Source: a virus. From it: DNA of 57,068 nucleotides. Position numbers and translations under genes: made by a program. Under the pieces are notes generated by a model. That model was not told the origin of the DNA. It did no database searches and saw only the letters and a list, made by a program, of their open reading frames with translations. Within the stretch, counting starts at the first letter, position 1, and each line of letters starts with the position of its first letter. The stretch lies in the IMG/VR virus record IMGVR_UViG_3300044796_000031, positions 1 to 57,068 of that record; one strand, written 5' to 3'. Below, one piece after another: positions 22,811-32,840 of this stretch.

Positions 22811-25800
22811 CTAGTTCTGCTTTTTCTGTAGATATTCACCAAGTTCCTTACGCGCCACAATCTTGGCCCCTGCAGGTTTTACACCCAATGCGCGCTCCAT
22901 CACCGATAAATGACTACCGGGCTTAGATTCTGCTATATTAGTAATAGAAAATGGCTCAAATCCTTTAGCCACATAAGCAGCTTGCGCCACGCCGGGCGTA
23001 CTTTCTACCCACGATTTAGATTTTGGATCGTAGATAGGCTTATTCTTCCAATCCGTATTCATCCATGCATCGAATAAATTCTTAGGCAACGACGCTACTT
23101 TATTGGACGCCTCCTCGGCAATTCCAGAAAGCGGCCCCTTGCTAGGAATAGGGCGCAAATTCTCAACTTCTTTTGCATGGCCAGGTAATACGCCCCGCTC
23201 AGGAACATTCCGGCCAAGCGTATGGTAAGTCCCACCTGTACGATAGTTAATCAAATCCTTTAAATCTTGCTCACTAGGCGTCTTGCAAGTTTTTAGGTAC
23301 GTCATTGTTGAGTTCGTGGCCGCGTATAAAGCCGCCGCGCTTGCTAGATAAAGCGGGCGGTCTAGATTATCTGGATTGAACTTCTTGCCGGTAGCGGCGT
23401 CATGAAGCATACGGTACATATCTAGTGGTGGACCACCAACCTGACGAATCAGGCCCAAATCCCAGCCGGGAGCACGGAAAGCTAGGCCAGTGACTTGTTT
23501 CGACATCTTGTTCCAAAAGATATTTTCCATATTCAATTCACCGAAGCGATCATCAATGAGATTGCCGATGCGGCTTTGCTGGACCTGAATTTGCTCTTTT
23601 GATGCCAATGGATTCTGGCGTAGCCAATCACCCATCAAATCCATAAATGAACTCATTTTGATAGCTGGAATATAATGGTCGAATAGCGGTGCGGATACGT
23701 CACTAACTACGCGACCCATGACTTCTGCACCTGATTTCAGCAAGCCAAGTCCATAACCTTCTTTAGCTTGCTTCTTGAGCTTATCTAGAAGTTCGGGTAA
23801 TTCTCCACGTTGTGCGGCCTTATAAAATCCTCGATGCGCCATTCTAGATAATGGATCTTGTCCGAGGTGGAGATTCGCCTTAGCAAAATGATCTGCCATA
23901 GCTTCCATATCTACACCATGGTCTTTGAGTGCTTTATATTGTTCGATACCTTTTAGACCAATTTTATAATGTGAACCGCCCATAAAAGCGGGTTTTGCGA
24001 ATTTCTTGGCTGCGTCAACAACGCCCTTCCAATCACCAGCTTTTGCATTTTTTAGTATACGCGCAAAATCTTGGTTTAGAGACTGAATCGTAATTGTGCC
24101 TGCGTGATAGGTAGACAAGCCCAATTCCATCATCGTATTGGCGTTAATAGCGCCTCTGGCTAGTTCATATACCGACTTAGCCTTAGTATCTTCAAAACCT
24201 TTCGAGTAGAAACGATTGTAGATCGTCGCCACATCGGACGGAGCATATAGCTGGAGGGTTCGCGCAGGAATGAGTTTGCCGCTTGCAGGATCGACCTTGG
24301 CGTTCTCAATCCGTTCGGCATTGTGACCAACCAACGGCTCATAACCGTCAGGCTGTATTCCCTTTGCATAATAACCACCGCCCAAGTCCTGGGTGATAGA
24401 CCGCAAAGCATCTACGGAAGCAATATAGTTGTTCATTGATCCAACGTAACGAGAAACTGCACGCACAGGGTTAGGCTCTTTGAGTTTAAGGCCAGCAGCA
24501 AGCCCTTCTTCAATTGTTGGAATCATACGCTTCTTCAGACTGCGCAATGAGCCTTGTTGGGCAATAAAATCGCTTGTAAACTTAGCCGCCGCTGCTTCGT
24601 CGTCCCACATATGGGTGAAATAATCCTGCACGAACCGCATCTGACGATTTTCCGGCATTGACTGAAGTTTTGCCTTCGTGCGGTCATAAACCTTGCGTAT
24701 TCCGTCTGCCATGCCTTGGAGTGACGGATCTTTTAACTTTGCACCTTGGCTACGACCCTCAACGTATTTGTAGAAATCACGTTGTCCAGTATCATCAAGT
24801 TTAGATGACTGCTTGGCAAACTTTGTCAGTTCGGTTTCATCAATGGCTTTCCTGCGTGATGCTTCACCATATGCCCTACGAATAGCGCCCGCTGTTTTCT
24901 TCGCGCCTTCACCAGCCATCGTCGGAGCGATAATATCCCGTATATCCTTATGAACGCTTACTGGAGCCGCACCACCTTCATCACTCAGTACGCGCTGCAT
25001 CAGACTATCTTCACCCAGAGCATCGTTGATTAGCTTTTTAATCTGCGTGAGGGTTTTTCCCTTAGTTTCGATATTCATCGTATGGGCGACATGCTCGACA
25101 TAGGCCGGATCATTTGCTTGTTGCTCTGCCGACTTCTCGCGCTTGTTTAGGATTTTATCAGCATCAACATCACGGAAATGCTCGCGTCCACCATTAGTAT
25201 CATTAATGAGATCATGAAAATCAGGAACCGACATACCTTCTTTGATATAGCCGTGTTGCTCTGCCAGCTCGCGCATAGTATCGACGGGTTTTCCATTTTG
25301 GCTGATTAGATCTTTGTGGCCTTGAGACAGAAGGTCGCCAGCATCATGAATATCTGGGCGGATTTTTCCGTTGTTGCGGATGAAGGTGTAGAGCGACGTT
25401 GGTTTTCCAATTTCGGATGGTTTGACGGTTTGGTTGGTTAGGGGTTTTTGCTCTTGTTTAGAAAGAGAATCCTTCCAAATTTTAAGCAATTTTAATGGCT
25501 CATTGGTAACTGATACCGCGTGAGGGAATTTAGTACCTCCAGTGCTATCTCCATACATCTTACTAAGAGATAAATAATCCTTATCAGAAAGATCGCTTAT
25601 AAATTTTCTGACTTTATTAATTTGCTTAACAATGGGATGCTTTCCGGCTTCTGGAAGTTGTTCAAAACTTCTGCGCGCGGGTAGTTTTGGCTCAACCAAC
25701 TCAACCTTATGTTCGGTCATTGCGGGTTCGGTTTTCGGCTTCACATCCAGCAAATCAGTCTGCCGTTGCGCTCCAGTATCAAACAAGCCCTCATCAGGTG

Positions 25801-27886
25801 CTTGCTGTGCTTTCTTGGCCTGAAGTGGTTGCTCCATCTTGCGTTCAGCTAATGCTTTCTCAGTAATCTTCTCAGCGCCGGGAATGACCGTTTGCTGTCC
25901 TTGTGGTGCTTGCTCTATTTTCGCTTCAACTGCTGGCTTCTTCGTATTCTCGTTCTTTAGCCAATCCTTGAATCCATCAACATTTGTTGCCGTAACATTG
26001 CCGATTCGTTGCTCACCGCGACCATCAGAAAATGCATTTTTATAGGCATCCACGGCTTGCTCTTGCGTATCATAACCAAGCATCGCCTTGTGCTCATCGA
26101 ATTTTCCCGTATGCGCGTGGTTTTGATCTATGATAAATACTTTTTCGCTCTCTGGATTTGACCCTACATAAGCATCTACATGTTCCCCATCGGCACCTTC
26201 AGTTCCTTTGATGTAGCCGTAATGGTCGGGCATTTGGACTTCCCATGGCTTGCCACTTGCATCTACTCCGCTTCGAGTAGATCCACGTGGATTCTCTATG
26301 GAAATATCTAGCCCATGAATATTTACATGGCCTTTTTTATAGTTCCCAGCCTCTATTTGTGCGGGCGATGGGCTAGGATTAACATCTGATGCGGCCTTAT
26401 CAACCTCACTAGGCTCATACTGATCTACCGGCGCACCCTCAGTAACATGCGCAGGTGGTTCTTCAAGTGGTGACGATTTTACACCATTTAGCTCATCCGC
26501 ATGGGCTTGCGCTTCTTCCTGACGGTCGAACCCGCCGATTTCTTTTCCGCCAGGTTTACTGACGATATAGCTATCCGTATCGAAGTCATATTGCGGCACA
26601 TAGCTATCCAGATCAGTGGAAGCCGATTCATCGGGGCTATCCATCTTAATCGAATTTATATCAACGGGAGCCACTTCTGGTGCTTCTGTTGTAGATTCAA
26701 TGGGTATGTCTGGTCGCATAGTGGGTGCCGGTTCGGCAATGGCGGGAACTTCTGCAGGCTTAATACCCTCAATTTCAGGCTTGCCGTGCGGCATTCCACC
26801 CACACCAGCAATTGATAACCCAGCATTCAGTAAATCAAGATTGCCTTGCCCCACCCCGCCTGCACCGGCAGTTTTTTCTGCACCCTCGAATGCATCGGAT
26901 GCTGGTGCTAACCACCCAAACGCTGCGGAACTATATGGGCCTACTGGAGACTGCTGTATCTGTTCCGCTAAAATGCGCTTTTGGTCATCTGCTGTAAGCG
27001 GCTTGCCGCTAGCCTTCAATTGGTCTGCGATAGGATAGGACGACGTGAATCCTTGTTTCTGTAATACCGCACGATCTTCATCGGAAACAAACGGCGCAAT
27101 CAAACGACCGGCAAGACCTTTACCGCCCTCGATAGATGCCTTGGCAATCGATTCTGGAACACCTAAAACTTTCTCACCAGCAGATTCCAATGGGTTTGGA
27201 TTGTTCACTATACCTTGAATAGCTTGGTTCCCAAGATAATTTGCAGCATTACTATAATCAAAACTCTTAGCTAAATTATAAGCATCATTGATAAAGCCAC
27301 CAGTAGGGGTAGCTAAAGCACCTAATGCGATTTTATCAGAAGTCGTTGGATCAAGTTTGATAGAATCCATATCTACTGGAGTATAGCCTTCTGGCGTATC
27401 CATTTTGATGTTATTTATATCTACTGGAACAAAACCAGCAGGAGTTCCAGTATCAGCATATGCCTCAGAAACAGGATTCAATCTGTCAAGAACGTCCCCG
27501 ACATACGATGAAACACTTTTACCATTACCGTCACTATGATCTTTTTTCCATGGCGTGGGGCTATCTAGCGGCGCAATATTGCCGTGGCCAGAGAAATATC
27601 CAACAGCAATACGCGCAGGATCACCATTAGCCTTTTTTGCTAAGTCATCAATAATCCGCTTATGGACAGCGCGGTTATCGTCAGGATTATTGATGTCCTC
27701 ACCCGGTAGTGCATATTGCGCAAACGTCTCTGGGATAATCTGACCGGGACCAACTGCATTATCCGTGCTAGTTTCGACATCTGAATTATCACCAGATTCC
27801 TGCCCTAAAATAGCACGAGAAATAGCCCCATTATCATTAGGCATATCAAGTTTTATAGAATCAATATCAATGGGTACTAGAGCCAT
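22811..27886 (-). CDS. Large polyvalent ejection protein with lytic transglycosylase and pyrophosphatase-like domains
   Basis: A protein of 1691 residues, probably an internal virion protein ejected with the DNA. Residues about 20-105 resemble a lytic transglycosylase (ISRAILGQES with Glu30, then AVGPGQIIPETF), which would locally open peptidoglycan. A short motif [VT]P-[IV]-D-[IM]-x-x-I-K-[LM]-D occurs four times (residues 4-14, 153-163, 169-179, 406-416). Residues about 509-645 match the InPase domain of polyvalent proteins (KKGHVNIHGLDISIENPRG, GADGEHVDAYVG, TGKFDEHKAMLG). The rest is long and mainly helical. GGAGCAATAA precedes the ATG. Polyvalent proteins are thought to counter host functions on entry. 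Confidence 0.82.
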   Translation of the reverse strand: MALVPIDIDSIKLDMPNDNGAISRAILGQESGDNSDVETSTDNAVGPGQIIPETFAQYALPGEDINNPDDNRAVHKRIIDDLAKKANGDPARIAVGYFSGHGNIAPLDSPTPWKKDHSDGNGKSVSSYVGDVLDRLNPVSEAYADTGTPAGFVPVDINNIKMDTPEGYTPVDMDSIKLDPTTSDKIALGALATPTGGFINDAYNLAKSFDYSNAANYLGNQAIQGIVNNPNPLESAGEKVLGVPESIAKASIEGGKGLAGRLIAPFVSDEDRAVLQKQGFTSSYPIADQLKASGKPLTADDQKRILAEQIQQSPVGPYSSAAFGWLAPASDAFEGAEKTAGAGGVGQGNLDLLNAGLSIAGVGGMPHGKPEIEGIKPAEVPAIAEPAPTMRPDIPIESTTEAPEVAPVDINSIKMDSPDESASTDLDSYVPQYDFDTDSYIVSKPGGKEIGGFDRQEEAQAHADELNGVKSSPLEEPPAHVTEGAPVDQYEPSEVDKAASDVNPSPSPAQIEAGNYKKGHVNIHGLDISIENPRGSTRSGVDASGKPWEVQMPDHYGYIKGTEGADGEHVDAYVGSNPESEKVFIIDQNHAHTGKFDEHKAMLGYDTQEQAVDAYKNAFSDGRGEQRIGNVTATNVDGFKDWLKNENTKKPAVEAKIEQAPQGQQTVIPGAEKITEKALAERKMEQPLQAKKAQQAPDEGLFDTGAQRQTDLLDVKPKTEPAMTEHKVELVEPKLPARRSFEQLPEAGKHPIVKQINKVRKFISDLSDKDYLSLSKMYGDSTGGTKFPHAVSVTNEPLKLLKIWKDSLSKQEQKPLTNQTVKPSEIGKPTSLYTFIRNNGKIRPDIHDAGDLLSQGHKDLISQNGKPVDTMRELAEQHGYIKEGMSVPDFHDLINDTNGGREHFRDVDADKILNKREKSAEQQANDPAYVEHVAHTMNIETKGKTLTQIKKLINDALGEDSLMQRVLSDEGGAAPVSVHKDIRDIIAPTMAGEGAKKTAGAIRRAYGEASRRKAIDETELTKFAKQSSKLDDTGQRDFYKYVEGRSQGAKLKDPSLQGMADGIRKVYDRTKAKLQSMPENRQMRFVQDYFTHMWDDEAAAAKFTSDFIAQQGSLRSLKKRMIPTIEEGLAAGLKLKEPNPVRAVSRYVGSMNNYIASVDALRSITQDLGGGYYAKGIQPDGYEPLVGHNAERIENAKVDPASGKLIPARTLQLYAPSDVATIYNRFYSKGFEDTKAKSVYELARGAINANTMMELGLSTYHAGTITIQSLNQDFARILKNAKAGDWKGVVDAAKKFAKPAFMGGSHYKIGLKGIEQYKALKDHGVDMEAMADHFAKANLHLGQDPLSRMAHRGFYKAAQRGELPELLDKLKKQAKEGYGLGLLKSGAEVMGRVVSDVSAPLFDHYIPAIKMSSFMDLMGDWLRQNPLASKEQIQVQQSRIGNLIDDRFGELNMENIFWNKMSKQVTGLAFRAPGWDLGLIRQVGGPPLDMYRMLHDAATGKKFNPDNLDRPLYLASAAALYAATNSTMTYLKTCKTPSEQDLKDLINYRTGGTYHTLGRNVPERGVLPGHAKEVENLRPIPSKGPLSGIAEEASNKVASLPKNLFDAWMNTDWKNKPIYDPKSKSWVESTPGVAQAAYVAKGFEPFSITNIAESKPGSHLSVMERALGVKPAGAKIVARKELGEYLQKKQN

Positions 27887-30112
27887 TTATTGCTCCATTA
27901 CATGGCTACCATCAGGAAGTGCGTAAACTTTTTTCCCACCAGAAGTGCCAACCATTTTTGCACCATCAGGAATACCTTTTGATGCAGCCTTCCCTTTACC
28001 ACCGAAATAAGCAACATAATCATCAATAGTTGGCGTCTCTATTCCCGGCAATGCAGTCCCATCTTTCATCGCTTTTTGCGCTAACTGCTTCACACGGATA
28101 GCATCACGCGCAGTTTCATTGCTACTCGACTTAACTGCGTTATAAGCGTCATTCCATGTCGCATTAGGATTCGCTGCTTGGTACTGCTGAATAAGGCGCT
28201 CAGTAACGCCACTATGTCCAGCACCAGATTTCAATGCTGCAATGCGGTCTTTTTGATATTGTCCGGTTTGATCTGCGCCTTGCTGAGATATTGCTAGTTT
28301 TTTAGCATCCTGTGATGCCTCGTATTGTGCAGCCGCTTGTTTAGCCATAATCTCTTGTTGCTTCTGACGAACATCCTGTAAATTACCCAAGCCTTGTCCA
28401 AATGCAGCCGCTGTAGATCCGCCCAGCGATGGGGTAAGCATCCCACGCGCCAAAGCAAGCAATTGCTGCTGCTGCATATCTGATTGTGTAACCCCACGAT
28501 ATTGCTGTCCCGCTGGAGCCACTGCATTATGCTGAGAATCTGGCGTATCAGTATCTTCGTCATCATCCGAAGCTAAGGGATTAATACCAGATTGAGTAGT
28601 TGACTGTGCTGCCTGTTGTGCCGCAGCAATTTGAGGAACTGGAGAAAGAGGATTTTGTGGCATAGGTTCTTGGCCAGTATAGGTAGAACTATCGCCATTA
28701 AGCATCGAGTTCCAGTCACCGCTTTGTACTGAATCGTCCTCGTCATCATCCATATTCAATGGATTCGTTGGATCAATATCATCCTCGTCATCATCCATAT
28801 TCAATGGATTCGTTGGATCAATATCATCTTCGTCATCATCTCCAGCAGTTACAACACCGCCAGCAGCGTAACCCTTGATTAAGCCACCCTCTTTTTTATT
28901 CGTAAGCCCAGATGCAGCCGCCGCCAATGATCCGCCAATGCCAGAAAGAGGCGACACCGAGTAAGCAGGAGTTGTCTGCGAACCCGATGTCGTTGCAGTT
29001 GGGGCAGGAAGACCACGAATAATTTGGTTAAGATACTCAGTCTGCTGTGCAGGGTAATTGACCTGATTCTGGAAGTTTTGCATTGCAGTGTTGAGGTTCG
29101 ACTGGTCAAGCTGCTGCTGTTGCTGCCCAGCGCCCTGTAACGCAGTATTTTGTGCTAAATTGACGCCAGCATTCTGCGCGCCAAGATTGCCAAGCGTCGT
29201 CCCTGCCGATAGCTGTTGCGCACCCTGAGTCGCCGTAAGATTGCCAAGTGCAGTGCCAGCATTCTGCAGATTCGATGCTTGCTGATTCGTTGCCGTACCA
29301 GCCGCTTGTGCCTGATTGAGAAGATTGCCAATTTGCTGATTCTGTAGATTTCCAGATGTAGTTGCGCCAGTAAGCGATTGGCTCCCAAGACCAGCAAGCA
29401 AGTTAGCCTGATTCGCAGCCTGTGAGCCAGCGGTATTATATCCAGATTCTAGTGCATTTGCGACATTTGAACTTAATCCAGTCTGGAAATTACCAGCAGC
29501 TTGCCCCAATACTTGAGCATTACGCCCTGAACCGTATTGACCAGAACCAATGAACTTATCATTGACGCCCGGCATGATATTTTGGTTCCAGTTTTGATTC
29601 GCCTCGTTCTGGATGCCATTAACCACATCGTTAGTATATGGCGACATATAGGATTGGATACCTTGTGGAGTACCGGCCTGCGCAGCAGCATTTTGATAGC
29701 CCGCAGCTTGATTAAGCCATGGTTGAGCCGCAGCAGCCGAATTGTAGCCAGCAGCAGAACCAAGATACGGTGAAATAGCTTCCAATGGGTTATAGCCAGT
29801 CGAGGAGTTAATGTCGCCCGCACCTGCACCATATATATTACCAGCCGTAGCAGCCCCAGCATTAGCACTATCCATAGCAGCCGATTGACTAGCTTGGTTT
29901 GTTCCGCCAGCTCCCTCAATATTGGAAAACGCTTGAAGTTGGTCTGGCGTAAATCCGGCAACTTGTGGGCCTTGGAATTGTTGGTATGGCTGTGCTGCAA
30001 TAGTCTGTGCTTGACCTAGTAAATCCGTGACATAGCCCTGCTCCCATGCAGGAATATCCTGAACGGTAGTAGTTGTGCTAGGTTGTGCTGGTGCCGATCC
30101 GCCGCCTGACAT
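27887..30112 (-). CDS. Internal virion/ejection protein, 741 aa
   Basis: A Gln/Ala/Asn-rich protein with long low-complexity helical stretches (QAQAAGTATNQQASNLQNAGTA-type), a KEGGLIKGYAAGGVV segment near residue 420, then a tandem acidic repeat with DDDEDDIDPTNPLNM and a helical C terminus ending PDGSHVMEQ. It lies between two other probable ejection proteins and shares the KGYA-x-GG motif with the next upstream gene. This resembles the ejection trios of short-tailed phages. It does not look enzymatic. Confidence 0.72.
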   Translation of the reverse strand: MSGGGSAPAQPSTTTTVQDIPAWEQGYVTDLLGQAQTIAAQPYQQFQGPQVAGFTPDQLQAFSNIEGAGGTNQASQSAAMDSANAGAATAGNIYGAGAGDINSSTGYNPLEAISPYLGSAAGYNSAAAAQPWLNQAAGYQNAAAQAGTPQGIQSYMSPYTNDVVNGIQNEANQNWNQNIMPGVNDKFIGSGQYGSGRNAQVLGQAAGNFQTGLSSNVANALESGYNTAGSQAANQANLLAGLGSQSLTGATTSGNLQNQQIGNLLNQAQAAGTATNQQASNLQNAGTALGNLTATQGAQQLSAGTTLGNLGAQNAGVNLAQNTALQGAGQQQQQLDQSNLNTAMQNFQNQVNYPAQQTEYLNQIIRGLPAPTATTSGSQTTPAYSVSPLSGIGGSLAAAASGLTNKKEGGLIKGYAAGGVVTAGDDDEDDIDPTNPLNMDDDEDDIDPTNPLNMDDDEDDSVQSGDWNSMLNGDSSTYTGQEPMPQNPLSPVPQIAAAQQAAQSTTQSGINPLASDDDEDTDTPDSQHNAVAPAGQQYRGVTQSDMQQQQLLALARGMLTPSLGGSTAAAFGQGLGNLQDVRQKQQEIMAKQAAAQYEASQDAKKLAISQQGADQTGQYQKDRIAALKSGAGHSGVTERLIQQYQAANPNATWNDAYNAVKSSSNETARDAIRVKQLAQKAMKDGTALPGIETPTIDDYVAYFGGKGKAASKGIPDGAKMVGTSGGKKVYALPDGSHVMEQ
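28741..28830 (-). repeat. 2 x 45-bp coding tandem repeat (acidic)
   Basis: Two adjacent 45-bp units encode DDDEDDIDPTNPLNM, and a third unit begins (DDDEDDS). The copies differ by one synonymous base in a Glu codon, suggesting recent duplication. Confidence 0.85.
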
Positions 30113-30113
30113 T

Positions 30114-31472
30114 TTATGCCCCTTTGACGTAGTTTAATGGGTTCTTCTTCGATTTCTTAGGGAATCCGCTACCGGATTTTTGCTTACGGACATTGCCCAT
30201 CATTTCAGTTAATTTCTTTGCCCCAGCATCGGATGATCCATCGCCTAAATGCCCAACGACATCAGCGGGAACAACAAATTCACCGGAAGAAAGCCGCGCC
30301 GGAACTGCATCATCTTGACCGCCGCTATCGCCGCCAACTTTTCCATGGCCTGTGAATACTGGGGAGTGTTTCTTAAGGTGTTGCCCAATTTGCACGCCGA
30401 CAGCATGGGCGGCTTTGAGTACGAGAGGATTAGCTTGTGGGGGAGCATTCCCCATTGCTTGAGGTGGCATAGCACCCAATGGATTCTGTGGTGGCATACC
30501 ACCTTGCGCATAGCCCTTAACCATCCCACCCTTAGCCAATAACTGAGGTTGCGCATTATACATAACGGGTTGTGGCGTTTGACCGTATTTATACCAATCA
30601 CCGGCATAAGGAGTCGCGGTATTTTGCATCGAATACTGTGGTAATTGAGCATTGAAATTTGGATTGGTTGCCATGACATCGGCTGCGTTTTGACCAATAT
30701 TCACTTTTTTGTGAGGCAATAGCGATTGCGCTCCAGAAAGAATAGACCCGCCAGCAAGGACTAGATTGAGGGGGTTTTTCTCAGCTTGTCTGCCGAGAAA
30801 GCTTGCTATTTGTGAACCGTAGGATGGGTTCGCAGCAGAACCAGCAGCAGAGCCTCCCCCTGATAGAATAGATGCAGTACCCGCATTACCAGCATCAGCC
30901 GCAGCATTGCCTATATCAGCAGCAGCACCACTGCCCAAATCAGCGCCGATACTGTCCGCCCCCGAATATAGTGGGAAAGCGGGCGCACCGTAACCATCTC
31001 CCATCATGCCCATAGCATTGGTAATCGACGCCCCAGGAGTATCAGTTACCGATGGCCCTAATTGGGACGAAAGTGAGGGCATTCCGTTACCAAGTGCGGC
31101 ATCAAATCCGCTTTGTCCAGTATTGCCTATCTGTAGAGACGGAACGCCGCCAGTTCCTTCGGAGCCAATGCCACCAAGATCACCACCAATACTGCCAAGA
31201 CTAGCACCAGCACCTTCCGCACCATCAACAGCACCAGAATCAAGCAAACCACCCCATGTACCATCGCCAGCAAGGCCGCCTCCGATACCGCTCGCAACGC
31301 CACCCATAAGCGCATCCATCAAAGGATTCTTGCTACCAGTTAATGCACCACCAAGGCCAGCACCAGCCGCACCAGCAAGCGCAGGGATCGCCAATGACAA
31401 ACCACCAGTCTCAGGGGCGAGAGCCGCACCTAAAACTGAACCGAGTGTTCCACCTATTCCGCCACCACTCAT
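30114..31472 (-). CDS. Glycine-rich internal virion protein, 452 aa
   Basis: The N terminus begins MSGGGIGGTLGSVLG and has Gly/Ala-rich hydrophobic helices (LAIPALAGAAGAGLGGALTG, MGGVASGIGGGLAG) that could insert into a membrane. The C terminus contains GGMVKGYAQGGM and a conserved-looking DDAVPARLSSGEFVVPADVVGHLGDG followed by a basic tail. This layout is common in ejection proteins of short-tailed phages that may form a channel across the host envelope. It overlaps the GNAT-like gene as ATGA. Confidence 0.72.
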   Translation of the reverse strand: MSGGGIGGTLGSVLGAALAPETGGLSLAIPALAGAAGAGLGGALTGSKNPLMDALMGGVASGIGGGLAGDGTWGGLLDSGAVDGAEGAGASLGSIGGDLGGIGSEGTGGVPSLQIGNTGQSGFDAALGNGMPSLSSQLGPSVTDTPGASITNAMGMMGDGYGAPAFPLYSGADSIGADLGSGAAADIGNAAADAGNAGTASILSGGGSAAGSAANPSYGSQIASFLGRQAEKNPLNLVLAGGSILSGAQSLLPHKKVNIGQNAADVMATNPNFNAQLPQYSMQNTATPYAGDWYKYGQTPQPVMYNAQPQLLAKGGMVKGYAQGGMPPQNPLGAMPPQAMGNAPPQANPLVLKAAHAVGVQIGQHLKKHSPVFTGHGKVGGDSGGQDDAVPARLSSGEFVVPADVVGHLGDGSSDAGAKKLTEMMGNVRKQKSGSGFPKKSKKNPLNYVKGA

Positions 31473-31873
31473 ACGGATGCCCTCACTTCTCTAATTTCAC
31501 AATGTTTATGCCTAAAATATTTTGCCCGCTGGACGCCAAGGTCTTTCGTGACCATACGCAGCATTTTGTACCCATCCGAGAATGGATGTGCGACGAAATC
31601 AACTACCCAGAAATTTTCACCACTTTTCCAATCAGACGCGAGAATGCCAGTCGTCGCCATGTGTGTTTCAGCCTCATCATTTAAGAACGCAACAGTGACG
31701 AACCCGCACATGACTTCGTTGCGGTAAAACGTGATAAGTTGCTTGAGATAAAGGGGAATTTTAATACGTTTCCTGATGGTGTCTTCTGTAGCATTGATGC
31801 CTAATTCAGAAGCAAAAAACAAATCCCGGCACTGCTCAGATTCCTCTATAGTGCCTATTTGCCAACGATACAT
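31469..31873 (-). CDS. GNAT-fold-like protein of the ejection cluster, 134 aa
   Basis: An alternating alpha/beta pattern (CGFVTVAFLNDEAETHMATTGI, then NFWVVDFVAHP, then GYKMLRMVTKDLG) resembles GNAT acetyltransferases, several of which are encoded beside virion genes of podoviruses. The acetyl-CoA loop (Q/R-x-x-G-x-G/A) is not clear, so it may be a non-catalytic structural version. It is coupled to the downstream ejection gene by ATGA. Confidence 0.5.
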   Translation of the reverse strand: MYRWQIGTIEESEQCRDLFFASELGINATEDTIRKRIKIPLYLKQLITFYRNEVMCGFVTVAFLNDEAETHMATTGILASDWKSGENFWVVDFVAHPFSDGYKMLRMVTKDLGVQRAKYFRHKHCEIREVRASV

Positions 31874-31981
31874 GCGAAAAGCCCGCGCTTTCTGTTACGA
31901 AAACCCGGTGCCATTCACGATTTAAACGCGAAACTGGGGGATGCCTATATTTATGGCATAGATTCCTTATAGAATCAAGCG

Positions 31982-32518
31982 TTAACTAAAGGCAATACCG
32001 CTGAACCCATACCACGAAGCGCCGCTCCATGTCAGGTTAAATATGTCAACTTTACCGGCGGCAGTAGAAAATGACGGCGCAATACCACCTGCCCATAAAA
32101 TCCCCGAAAGGCTATAAGTATGACCGCTGCCATCCTGAGTAACGATGAGTGTATAACTACCCGGATGCGTCGGGGCTGTCTGTGTAATCGCTACTGCCCC
32201 ACTAATAGTGATACTTTGAAGATTCCCATTATCCATATTAAGAGCAAAAGATACGCCAGAATTGCCATTAGCATGAACCGCTGATTCAATAGCGCCTCCA
32301 CTAACATATTGCCCCGCGCTATAAGTTTGTTTTGCAGAGAACGTATTGGCAGCATTCAGCAGAGGAACAGTTGCGCCGGATGTTCCTATGGCCTTTTCTG
32401 CCGCTGTGCCGGGAGTGACAAGTACATCCGTTGTTCCACTGCGCACAGCAAGTAGTGTATCGGTGGCAGCCACTAGTGCGCCACCAGAGGCTATCGCGCT
32501 AAATTTGACATTGCTCAT
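31982..32518 (-). CDS. Fibre/spike-like structural protein, 178 aa
   Basis: Begins MSNVKFSAIASGGALVAATDTLLAVRSG, the start typical of small phage fibre or spike proteins, followed by Thr/Ser/Gly-rich beta sequence and a C-terminal beta domain (SYTLIVTQDGSGHTYSL, WSGASWYGFSGIAFS). Likely exposed on the virion. A 108-base gap follows it downstream with only weak hairpins. Confidence 0.68.
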   Translation of the reverse strand: MSNVKFSAIASGGALVAATDTLLAVRSGTTDVLVTPGTAAEKAIGTSGATVPLLNAANTFSAKQTYSAGQYVSGGAIESAVHANGNSGVSFALNMDNGNLQSITISGAVAITQTAPTHPGSYTLIVTQDGSGHTYSLSGILWAGGIAPSFSTAAGKVDIFNLTWSGASWYGFSGIAFS

Positions 32519-32521
32519 ATT

Positions 32522-32839
32522 CTACTCCACCACATAATTATTCAGACCATCTTCTGTTACATATACATTAAAACCACTCTCAGTAACATAACTATCACCA
32601 AGCCCAATCTGTATATTGTTCCCCGTAATATTGATTGTGACGCCGGGACCAGCTTCAAGATTTGCGGCACCCATAATACCGTTAATAGAAGTCAAACTAG
32701 CTGGTATTTGCGCTGCTATCGTAAGCGATCCGAATGCGGGTGTGATAGTTATATTATTCCCAGCGACAAGCGCAATATCACCATCAGGCAGATTAAGTAC
32801 GGCACCATATACATGGAATGTGTTTGTGTTGCTTACCAT
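32522..32839 (-). CDS. Small fibre-like protein, 105 aa
   Basis: Beta-rich sequence (GNNITITPAFGSLTIAAQI, GVTINITGNNIQIGLG) ending in a repeated YVTE-[SD]-G-x-N-[VN]-Y-V motif. Such pieces form shafts or caps of short fibres. It sits between the tail-hub gene and another fibre-like gene. Confidence 0.65.
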   Translation of the reverse strand: MVSNTNTFHVYGAVLNLPDGDIALVAGNNITITPAFGSLTIAAQIPASLTSINGIMGAANLEAGPGVTINITGNNIQIGLGDSYVTESGFNVYVTEDGLNNYVVE

Positions 32840-32840
32840 A

